From Cellvibrionales bacterium UBA5860 (GTDB lineage Bacteria > Pseudomonadota > Gammaproteobacteria > Pseudomonadales > Porticoccaceae): DNA of 5,964 nt. A model generated the notes under the pieces. That model was not told where the DNA came from, did no database searches, and saw nothing but the letters and a program-made list of their open reading frames with translations. Location of the stretch: assembly GCA_002431545.1 (NCBI GenBank), contig DJFY01000123.1, positions 1-5,964 on the forward strand. The letters are read 5' to 3'. The number at the start of each line of letters is the position of its first letter. The stretch's first letter is position 1. The translations under genes were made by a program, and so were the position numbers. Of this stretch, positions 1 through 5,620 are shown one piece after another.

Positions 1-110
1 CCTGCCATCGCGACCGGGTCGTCCGAAAACACTGTGCTATCGTCCATACGGCCCTGCCGAAGCCGCACACAATCGCCGTCCTTGAGGTCTATAGCCGGTA
101 TAATTAACAT
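1..110 (-). CDS. hisA: HisA N-terminus (partial): ProFAR isomerase
   Basis: Reading the minus strand from the ATG at 110 gives MLIIPAIDLKDGDCVRLRQG, then RMDDSTVFSDDPVAMA, with 36 complete codons before the window edge. This is the typical start of phosphoribosylformimino-5-aminoimidazole carboxamide ribotide isomerase, a cytoplasmic TIM-barrel enzyme that makes PRFAR, the substrate of HisH-HisF. Asp8 in the first beta strand matches the family's catalytic aspartate. The rest of the roughly 240-residue protein lies outside the window. The gene starts 31 nt after the hisH stop, across an AT-rich spacer with only a weak AGG as possible ribosome site, so it is probably co-transcribed with hisH. 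The identification rests on a short but very characteristic stretch. Confidence 0.93.
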   Translation of the reverse strand, partial: MLIIPAIDLKDGDCVRLRQGRMDDSTVFSDDPVAMA

Positions 111-141
111 TAAATAAAGCCTATAACTAATTGTTTTTTAA

Positions 142-792
142 TTACTCTTTCCAAGACGCAAAGTTTCGGAGTAACTGGAGACCGGCACTATGGCTCTTTT
201 CGGGGTGAAACTGCACGGCAAACAAATTGTTCCGGTGCAAAGCGGCTACAAACTCAACACCGTAGTTGCAGGTCGCGGCTACGGTGGCGGGATCATCCAG
301 CTCAACATAGTAGCTGTGCACGAAATAAAAACGTTCGTCCTGTGCTATGCCGTGCCACAAGGGGTGATCCACCACCCGCCGTACGGTGTTCCAACCCATG
401 TGAGGCACTTTGAGCCGTTCGCCGCCCTCGCCCAGTAGCGCGTTGCCAAAATAGCGCACGCAACCAGGCAGCAGGTCCAGGCAGTCCACACCATCATTTT
501 CTTCGCTATGAGTCACCAGGGCCTGCATGCCGACACAGATGGCAAGCACCGGTTTTTCTGCAATTGCCGTTCCGATGGCACTGTCGAGACCAAGTCGCCG
601 AATCTCAGCCATGCAGTCGCGCATAGCGCCAACACCCGGGAATACGACTTTGTCTGCGCGATCGATGTCCATCGGCTGCGACGTGACCAGTACGTGGCTG
701 TCTGGCGCCACGTGTTCCAGGGCTTTAGCTACGGAATGCAGGTTGCCCATGCCGTAATCGATTACGGCAATACGGTTACTAAAATCACTCAT
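142..792 (-). CDS. hisH: Imidazole glycerol phosphate synthase, glutaminase subunit HisH
   Basis: A 216-residue class I glutamine amidotransferase, a normal length for HisH. It releases ammonia from glutamine and passes it to HisF, which converts PRFAR to IGP and AICAR. Visible motifs are IDYGMGNLHSV (11-21), the oxyanion-side FPGVGA (51-56), the nucleophile Cys86 in AICVGMQ (84-90), KVPHMGWN (128-135), FYFVHSYYV (155-163), and the His196/Glu198 pair of the triad in FAVQFHPEKSH (191-201). No key residue is missing. The ATG at 792 is preceded by a GGCGGA-like ribosome site about 8 nt away. hisH lies between hisB (106 bp upstream) and hisA (31 bp downstream), all on the same strand. The motif set separates it from PabA/TrpG glutaminases. 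Confidence 0.97.
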   Translation of the reverse strand: MSDFSNRIAVIDYGMGNLHSVAKALEHVAPDSHVLVTSQPMDIDRADKVVFPGVGAMRDCMAEIRRLGLDSAIGTAIAEKPVLAICVGMQALVTHSEENDGVDCLDLLPGCVRYFGNALLGEGGERLKVPHMGWNTVRRVVDHPLWHGIAQDERFYFVHSYYVELDDPATVAATCNYGVEFVAALHRNNLFAVQFHPEKSHSAGLQLLRNFASWKE

Positions 793-808
793 TGTTTATA
801 TCCGCCAC

Positions 809-839
809 GAACCACTCGAAGGTTCTGTGTCTTCGACAC
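809..839 (-). other. Two tandem hairpins in the hisB-hisH gap
   Basis: The 106-bp spacer between the hisB stop and the hisH start (793-898) contains two short inverted repeats. In plus-strand terms, GAACC (809-813) pairs with GGTTC (821-825) across a 7-nt loop, and GTGTC (827-831) pairs with GACAC (835-839) across a 3-nt loop. In the his mRNA both lie just upstream of the hisH ribosome site. No U-run follows, so they are not an intrinsic terminator. They could affect mRNA processing or hisH translation. A weak promoter-like pair on the minus strand (TTAACA at 874-879, then 17 nt, then TAAGAC at 851-856) is also present. The function is unknown. Confidence 0.35.
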
Positions 840-898
840 TAAAATTCAAAGTCTTACGACGAGCCGAATATCCTGTTAATGACCGCATGCCGCGCGGA

Positions 899-1492
899 TC
901 ACAATACACCCTTGGTAGAAGGCGTGACGCCGCCGGCGCGCTCATCGACAGTCACGGCCATGCGCAGGGCACGGCCGAAAGCCTTAAATATCGTTTCCAC
1001 CTGGTGGTGTGCGTTTGCACCGCGCAGATTATCGATATGTAAAGTGACGCCGGCATGGTTGACAAAGCCCTGGAAAAATTCAAACACCAGATCGACATCG
1101 AACTGTCCGACTCGAGCACGGCTAAAATTGACATCCGCAGTCAGACCGGGGCGCCCGGAGAAATCGATGACTACGCGCGACAGGGACTCATCCAGCGGCA
1201 CATAGGCGTGACCATAACGGACAATTCCCCGCTTATCGCCCAACGCCTTGCTCACAGCCTGCCCGAAGGTGATGCCGATATCTTCCACCGTGTGATGATC
1301 GTCAATGTGGGTGTCGCCCTCCGCCTTGACACTCAAGTCGACAAAACCGTGACGCGCGATTTGATCGAGCATGTGTTCCAGAAACGGCACACCGGTGGCG
1401 AACGTCGCCCGCCCGTTGCCATCCAGGTCAACGGAGACCTCGATTTTCGTCTCCAGCGTGTCGCGAGACACAGTCGCCTTGCGCTCAGCCAT
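899..1492 (-). CDS. hisB: Imidazoleglycerol-phosphate dehydratase HisB (monofunctional)
   Basis: A 197-residue protein of the usual length for the single-function IGP dehydratase; the histidinol-phosphatase domain fused in enteric HisB is absent. It dehydrates IGP to imidazole acetol phosphate in a manganese-dependent, oligomeric cytoplasmic enzyme. The family's metal-ligand segments are all present: FLEHM (38-42), DDHHTVED (64-71), NHAG (145-148) and AHHQVETIFKAFGRAL (161-176). It ends in the typical STKGVL tail. The ATG at 1492 is preceded by GGAGG with a 4-nt spacer, which supports this start. As the first his gene after the divergent intergenic region, it is probably the promoter-proximal gene of a hisB-hisH-hisA unit. 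Confidence 0.97.
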   Translation of the reverse strand: MAERKATVSRDTLETKIEVSVDLDGNGRATFATGVPFLEHMLDQIARHGFVDLSVKAEGDTHIDDHHTVEDIGITFGQAVSKALGDKRGIVRYGHAYVPLDESLSRVVIDFSGRPGLTADVNFSRARVGQFDVDLVFEFFQGFVNHAGVTLHIDNLRGANAHHQVETIFKAFGRALRMAVTVDERAGGVTPSTKGVL

Positions 1493-1545
1493 ATCGCCTC
1501 CGAGTCAGTCGCCGTACAGGCGCCAATGCGTCAAAGAAAGCGCGC

Positions 1546-1551
1546 ATTATA
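1546..1551 (-). promoter_or_regulatory. Candidate -10 box of the his operon promoter
   Basis: On the minus strand these bases read TATAAT, a perfect sigma-70 -10 hexamer, followed by GC-rich GCGCGC. The implied transcription start near 1539 would give a 5' leader of about 45-50 nt before hisB. No good -35 hexamer is found 16-18 nt upstream (the best is TTCCTG), so the promoter may need an activator or the call may be wrong. The location in the divergent region is right. Confidence 0.5.
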
Positions 1552-1639
1552 CGGACATCGATAGAGCGCAGGAACCTGAAGGCTTCTCAACCTGATACAA
1601 CCGAAGAAGCTGCCCTCAGGTCGAGAACTGACTCGCAGA

Positions 1640-1651
1640 TAAAAATATACG
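1640..1651 (+). promoter_or_regulatory. Weak AT-rich promoter candidate for asmA-mutY-yggX
   Basis: The only AT-rich block upstream of asmA is TAAAAATATACG, with TATACG at 1646-1651 as a possible -10. The best -35-like hexamer is TCGAGA at 1621-1626, which gives a long 19-nt spacer. The match is poor. It is listed because the asmA operon must start somewhere in 1493-1721 and nothing better is visible on the plus strand. Confidence 0.25.
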
Positions 1652-1654
1652 CCG

Positions 1655-1667
1655 GTGATTGAATCAC
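1655..1667. promoter_or_regulatory. Perfect 13-bp palindrome, possible operator
   Basis: GTGATT-G-AATCAC is a perfect inverted repeat with 6-bp arms around one central base. It sits just downstream of the AT-rich asmA promoter candidate and 54 bp before the asmA ATG. Symmetry and position suit a dimeric repressor, but I cannot assign it to a regulator family. It is not followed by a T-run, so it is not a terminator. Confidence 0.3.
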
Positions 1668-1721
1668 TCTGGCGACTCACGCTCTAATACCGCCATACTT
1701 CAACGACACCGAAGGAAAGGC

Positions 1722-3857
1722 ATGAAAGTCATCAAATGGGTATTGGCAACACTGGCAGCATTTCTCCTCCTCGTCTGCATCGCTATTGCTTACTTGCTGA
1801 TTGTTGTCGATCCCAACACCTTCAAGCCCAGAATCGAGCAACTGGCACGGGATCAAGACGTAGATTTGCTTATCGAAGGCGATCTGGATTGGCAAATCTT
1901 ACCGAACCTGGCCATCCACATCGGTCGCACCGAGCTGTCGAGTAATGTTCACCCCATTCCGAAAACGCGCTTGCAATCGACCGCCCTCAGCCTGGATTTG
2001 CTTGCGTTGCTGCAAAGAAAGGTCGCCATAAAGTCTATCAACATCGATGGCGCCGATATCGACTTACAGAATATGGCCCAGGCTGCATCATTGGCTGCAG
2101 CACCGGCTGCCGCGGCTGGCACTGCGGATACCGGCAATCAAGGTGACCTCAAAGCCATCGACCCGGAAAACGAAGATAGCAGCGGCATGCCCCTGGCGCT
2201 GGCCATAGACGAACTCGATATTAAAAATGCACGTATTGCACTGCCGCAATCGCAGGCAAAGGGGGCAGGCGCGAAGATGCAAAGGCAGGTGATCGAAAAT
2301 CTGTCTTTGCACGGCCGCAATATCAGCCTGGACGGCACCCCTTACCCTATCGTTCTGCGCTTTGACTACGTCGACCCGGCACTGCCAGATACTTTAAGTA
2401 CAGCTTTTGAATCCAGCATCACCATTGAACAGAAGAGCATGCGGGTGACGGCGGAAAACGCAAATCTCAATTTGATCCTCGGCGACAAACCGCCCATCGC
2501 AATCGACTTCAACCTCACCTATGACGGTCAGGCCGACACGCTGTCGGTGCGCGATTTTCAGCTCACGCACGGCGACCTAAAGACCACAGCCAGCGCCTCC
2601 GCAAAGAATCTTGCAGGCGACATTGAATTCGAAACCAGCCTTGACCTCAAGGCCACCAAGTTGCGCCATTTACTGCGCCAATGGCAGATCGACACCGCCT
2701 CTATTCCCGAGAACGCGCTTAACCGCGTCGCGTTCAGTAGCCAGCTTCAAGGGACGAAGCAAGCGCTGAATGCCAAATCCATCACTATCCAACTGGACGA
2801 CACGACCTTCACCGGGAATGCCCGCGTGCGTTTGGCGCCGGCAAAATCCCTTACCCTGGACCTCAAGGGTACGTCTCTGGACTTAAAACGCTACCTGGGC
2901 GACGCTGGCAAAGATGCCAATCAAAAAGCGACCACCGCTGGCAAGGGCGTGCCGGGCGAGGCCTTGTTCGCACCGATTGCCGCGCCGCTCGCCTGGCTCG
3001 ACAACGGCGAAGGCACTATCGACCTGCGTCTGGCACAGCTCAGCACCCACGAACTTACGCTAAAGGACCTGAAGCTTTCGCTGCAGGCCCGGCAGAAGAA
3101 AATACAGCTCAAGCAACTGGGAATGAACACGCTCGGCGGTAGTGTGCAAACCCAGGGGGCAATCAATTTGCAAACCTCGATGCCCCAGCTGAACCTCGTT
3201 ACCCAAATGACGAATATATCCCTCGCTGAAGCCAGTGCAGCTTTTGACACCGGCGCTGTTATCGAAGGCCAGCTCGGCCTGTCGCTAAACGCTCAAACCC
3301 GCGGCGCCACGGTGGACGCTTTACACAATAACCTTAACGGGCAAGGTAAATTGAACATTGCCTCCCCTCATGTGAAGTCGTTTAACATCGAAAAAGCCTA
3401 CTGCGATATCGCCGCCCTGGTCGAAAAAGTCGAGCCTGTCAAAAACTGGCCGGCGGGCACCCGCCTCACTGATATCAACGCCGACATTCAGCTGGCCGGG
3501 AAGAAAATCACGCTTTCCCCCTATACCAGCGGTTTGGGTAACCTCTCACTGCGCGGCAATGCAACGATCGACCTCGGCACAGAAAGCTTTGATGTCCTTG
3601 CCATCACGCGCCTGTCGGGCGAGCGCACCAGCGCCAACGGTTGCGTCGTCAAAAGCAAGCGCATCCGCGATCGCGATATTCCCATTCGCTGCCGCGATCG
3701 ATTTGACAAGGCCGGCGCTTCGAGCTGCAGTCCGGATGGCAATATCGTGCGCGAACTGCTGCAGGAAGCCGTGATCAAGAAAATTTCCGAGAGTAACCTC
3801 GACGAAAAGACCGGGGAAGCCATTGAAGGTCTGCTGCGCGGCATTTTGAACCGCTAA
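1722..3857 (+). CDS. asmA: AsmA-family membrane-anchored periplasmic protein
   Basis: 711 residues from the ATG at 1722. This start is chosen because AAGGA (1712-1716) lies 5 nt before it and the protein then begins directly with a signal-anchor (KVIKW, then a hydrophobic run at about 6-29). An upstream in-frame TTG at 1659 would add 21 polar residues. After the anchor comes the AsmA N-terminal signature VVDPNTFKPRIEQLA (28-42) and DLDWQILPNLAIHIG (54-68). An Ala-rich linker follows (119-134), then a long beta-rich body and a C-terminal AsmA-like region (about 535-711). Relatives are inner-membrane proteins with large periplasmic beta-groove domains, implicated in outer-membrane assembly and phospholipid transport. 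Cys561, Cys641, Cys657 and Cys669 in the C-terminal region could form disulfides. The gene is first in a probable operon with mutY, 27 nt downstream. The family is secure; the exact cargo is unknown. Confidence 0.92.
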   Translation: MKVIKWVLATLAAFLLLVCIAIAYLLIVVDPNTFKPRIEQLARDQDVDLLIEGDLDWQILPNLAIHIGRTELSSNVHPIPKTRLQSTALSLDLLALLQRKVAIKSINIDGADIDLQNMAQAASLAAAPAAAAGTADTGNQGDLKAIDPENEDSSGMPLALAIDELDIKNARIALPQSQAKGAGAKMQRQVIENLSLHGRNISLDGTPYPIVLRFDYVDPALPDTLSTAFESSITIEQKSMRVTAENANLNLILGDKPPIAIDFNLTYDGQADTLSVRDFQLTHGDLKTTASASAKNLAGDIEFETSLDLKATKLRHLLRQWQIDTASIPENALNRVAFSSQLQGTKQALNAKSITIQLDDTTFTGNARVRLAPAKSLTLDLKGTSLDLKRYLGDAGKDANQKATTAGKGVPGEALFAPIAAPLAWLDNGEGTIDLRLAQLSTHELTLKDLKLSLQARQKKIQLKQLGMNTLGGSVQTQGAINLQTSMPQLNLVTQMTNISLAEASAAFDTGAVIEGQLGLSLNAQTRGATVDALHNNLNGQGKLNIASPHVKSFNIEKAYCDIAALVEKVEPVKNWPAGTRLTDINADIQLAGKKITLSPYTSGLGNLSLRGNATIDLGTESFDVLAITRLSGERTSANGCVVKSKRIRDRDIPIRCRDRFDKAGASSCSPDGNIVRELLQEAVIKKISESNLDEKTGEAIEGLLRGILNR

Positions 3858-3884
3858 TACCGAACCTTAAACGGAATCGTACTT

Positions 3885-4952
3885 TTGGCAACAACGACAC
3901 GTCCGCCGCAACGAGCCGGCGATACTGCCTTTGCCCCACGCTTGATCGAGTGGTACCGCACAAGTGGCCGTGGCCTGTTACCGTGGCGCGTAAACGTGTC
4001 ACCCTATCGGGTCTGGATTTCAGAAATCATGCTGCAGCAAACCCAGGTGACGACAGTAATACCCTATTACGAACGCTTTCTGGAACAATTTCCGACTGTC
4101 GCCGATCTCGCTGCGGCCCAACTCGACGAAGTACTGCATCTCTGGTCCGGGCTCGGCTACTATGCGCGCGCGCGGAACCTGCACCGTACGGCCGTAGAGA
4201 TTTGCCAGTTGTACGATGGCAAATTCCCCGCTGACGTCGCGTTGCTACAGGAACTGCCGGGAATTGGCAGATCCACCGCCGGTGCAATCTGCGCCATAGC
4301 ATTCGGTCTGCAAACGCCCATACTGGACGGCAACGTTAAACGCGTGTTGACCCGTTTTTTCAAAATATCCGGCTGGCCCGGAACATCCAGTGTGCAAAAA
4401 GAACTCTGGCGACTGGCGGCTGAGCAGACGCCTCCCGTTGACTGCGCCGACTACACACAAGCCATCATGGATCTGGGAGCCACGCTATGTACCCGGCGCG
4501 CGCCCAATTGCTCGGAATGCCCCCTCTCTGCCGACTGCCAGGCACTGGCTGCGGACTGCGTCAGCACACTACCCACACCCAGAAAGGCTCGCACACTGCC
4601 TGTTAAAAGGGCGTGGTTCGTCGTAATCCGCAACCTCAATGGCGATGTGCTGTTGCAAAAGCGACCGCCCTCCGGCCTCTGGGGCGGCCTTTGGTGTCTG
4701 CCGCAAATCGATCGGGAGAAGGCAGCAATTGCAACCGCCTCAAGAGAACTTGAAATGACACTGGAGCAATGCGATACCGGAATCGAACAGCGCCATTCCT
4801 TTACCCATTACCATCTGGATTACACCCCCGTCTACGCCATGGTTACACGAGTCGGCAGAGTCCTCGACGCAGAAACGAAATGGGTCGACCCGAAGCGACC
4901 GGGGGTTATCGGATTACCGCGACCCATCGACCAGATTCTGAAAAAACTGTAG
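3885..4952 (+). CDS. mutY: Adenine DNA glycosylase MutY
   Basis: 355 residues, the usual MutY length. It removes adenine mispaired with 8-oxoguanine, preventing G:C to T:A mutations. The N-terminal HhH-GPD domain has catalytic Glu47 in VWISEIMLQQTQ (43-54), the helix-hairpin-helix LPGIGRSTAGAI (124-135) and Asp148 in ILDGNVKRV. The [4Fe-4S] ligands are Cys202, Cys209, Cys212 and Cys218, spaced C-x6-C-x2-C-x5-C. The C-terminal NUDIX-like domain recognising 8-oxoG includes KRPPSGLWGGLWCLPQ (259-274) and FTHYHLD (306-312), where many homologues have F-S-H. The start is TTG: no ATG or GTG fits between the asmA stop and the catalytic region, and a weak ACGGA lies about 9 nt upstream. The gene shares reading frame and probably transcript with asmA. 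Confidence 0.97.
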   Translation: MATTTRPPQRAGDTAFAPRLIEWYRTSGRGLLPWRVNVSPYRVWISEIMLQQTQVTTVIPYYERFLEQFPTVADLAAAQLDEVLHLWSGLGYYARARNLHRTAVEICQLYDGKFPADVALLQELPGIGRSTAGAICAIAFGLQTPILDGNVKRVLTRFFKISGWPGTSSVQKELWRLAAEQTPPVDCADYTQAIMDLGATLCTRRAPNCSECPLSADCQALAADCVSTLPTPRKARTLPVKRAWFVVIRNLNGDVLLQKRPPSGLWGGLWCLPQIDREKAAIATASRELEMTLEQCDTGIEQRHSFTHYHLDYTPVYAMVTRVGRVLDAETKWVDPKRPGVIGLPRPIDQILKKL

Positions 4953-5046
4953 TACTATCCATTCCCCATTCATCTATTTACCCACTCAGCCAACTGCGCC
5001 CCCAACGGGAGCCCAGAGCGGCTATCGCCAGTACAGAGGAGACGAT

Positions 5047-5319
5047 ATGGGCCGTAAAGTGCACTGCCGTAAATACAACAAGGAGCTGGAAGGCCTCGAC
5101 ACCCCTCCTTTCCCTGGTCCCAAAGGCGAGGAGATCTTCAACTCGGTGTCCCGGCAAGCCTGGCAGGATTGGCTAGCGCTACAAACTATGCTCATTAACG
5201 AAAAACAGTTGAACATGATGGATATGACCGCCCGCACCTACCTTGCAGAGCAAAGAGAAAAGTTTTTAGCCGGCGAGGAACACGACAGTGCGGAGGGTTA
5301 CGTCCCGCCCTCCGAGTAG
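5047..5319 (+). CDS. yggX: YggX family Fe(2+)-trafficking / oxidative-damage protection protein
   Basis: A 90-residue cytoplasmic protein matching YggX across its length: the N-terminal MGRKVHCRKY with the single Cys7, EGLDTPPFPGPKGEEIFN (15-32), the WQDWLALQTMLINEKQLNMM block (39-58) and a GYVPP tail (84-88). In Salmonella YggX, Cys7 is the residue reported as essential for protecting Fe-S enzymes and limiting iron-driven DNA damage. GAGGAG (5036-5041) lies 5 nt before the ATG, a strong ribosome site. It follows mutY by 94 bp with no terminator visible between them, so co-transcription is likely. The mutY-yggX pairing is common in gammaproteobacteria and fits MutY's need for a [4Fe-4S] cluster. 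Confidence 0.96.
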   Translation: MGRKVHCRKYNKELEGLDTPPFPGPKGEEIFNSVSRQAWQDWLALQTMLINEKQLNMMDMTARTYLAEQREKFLAGEEHDSAEGYVPPSE

Positions 5320-5341
5320 CTCCAGCATATCTCCGATTACC

Positions 5342-5370
5342 TTGACGCCGCATGCACTAAACGGTTAAAT
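5342..5370 (+). promoter_or_regulatory. Sigma-70 promoter of tRNA-Phe
   Basis: TTGACG (5342-5347, 5/6 to the -35 consensus) is followed by exactly 17 nt and then TTAAAT (5365-5370, 4/6 to the -10 consensus). The next bases are GC-rich (ACGCGG), as is typical of stringently controlled stable-RNA promoters. The predicted start near 5377 leaves a leader of about 8 nt before the tRNA. It lies wholly in the yggX-tRNA gap. Confidence 0.7.
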
Positions 5371-5384
5371 ACGCGGCTTTCCGC

Positions 5385-5460
5385 GCCCAGGTAGCTCAGT
5401 CGGTAGAGCAGTGGACTGAAAATCCTCGTGTCGGTGGTTCGATTCCGCCCCTGGGCACCA
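5385..5460 (+). tRNA. tRNA-Phe (anticodon GAA)
   Basis: A 76-nt cloverleaf with encoded CCA. The acceptor stem GCCCAGG (5385-5391) pairs perfectly with CCTGGGC (5450-5456), with discriminator A at 5457 and CCA at 5458-5460. The D stem is GCTC/GAGC (5394-5397, 5406-5409). The anticodon loop is CTGAAAA (5416-5422) with anticodon GAA at 5418-5420. The T arm is GGTGG, loop TTCGATT, CCGCC (5433-5449), with one T-G wobble. The anticodon stem GTGGA/TCCTC has a T-T (U28-U42) mismatch at its second pair; the other four pairs are canonical. No clear terminator follows. The gene decodes UUC and UUU. Confidence 0.98.
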
Positions 5461-5620
5461 ATAAAAACAACAAGTTACAAAAAATCCTAAGTAAAATATA
5501 CGCTCTTGCTCGCTCCGCACTCGACCCGCTTTACATACGACTCTTCTTCGCCAGTTCCAGTTAAGGCTTTAATACTTGAATACTTGCACCCCACCACGGG
5601 AATAAGGCTGTCAGGCCTCC
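5461..5620. other. Non-coding spacer after tRNA-Phe
   Basis: About 160 bp, beginning AT-rich (5461-5500), with no convincing gene, intrinsic terminator or strong promoter. It contains a tandem duplication of AATACTTG (5571-5578 and 5579-5586) and a TTTAAT (5568-5573) that could be a -10 but lacks a matching -35. I see no copy of the tRNA 3' end, so nothing indicates an integrated element. Confidence 0.5.

Noticed and set aside
508..879. 123-codon open frame on the plus strand opposite hisH
   Set aside because: Antisense to hisH, whose motifs are complete; its product looks like no protein family.
1529..1534. TTGACG on the minus strand as a his -35 box
   Set aside because: It lies downstream of the TATAAT for his, and the hexamer 17 nt further on (CGACTG) is not a -10.
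1055..1564. 169-codon open frame on the plus strand opposite hisB
   Set aside because: It lies almost wholly antisense to the well-supported hisB, has no family resemblance and no good ribosome site; it is a mirror effect of GC-rich codons.
1659..1721. Longer asmA start at TTG 1659
   Set aside because: It would add 21 polar residues before the signal-anchor, and the ATG at 1722 has a well-placed AAGGA ribosome site.
2076..2123. Ala-rich segment in AsmA as a repeat or signature of insertion
   Set aside because: The codons for alanine are varied and there is no exact tandem unit; it looks like an ordinary flexible linker.
4953..5046. Terminator or promoter between mutY and yggX
   Set aside because: No stem followed by a T-run and no paired -35/-10 boxes; only the yggX ribosome site stands out.
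5385..5620. tRNA-Phe as an integration site for a genomic island
   Set aside because: No partial repeat of the tRNA 3' end and no integrase are visible in the window; the sequence beyond the edge is unknown.
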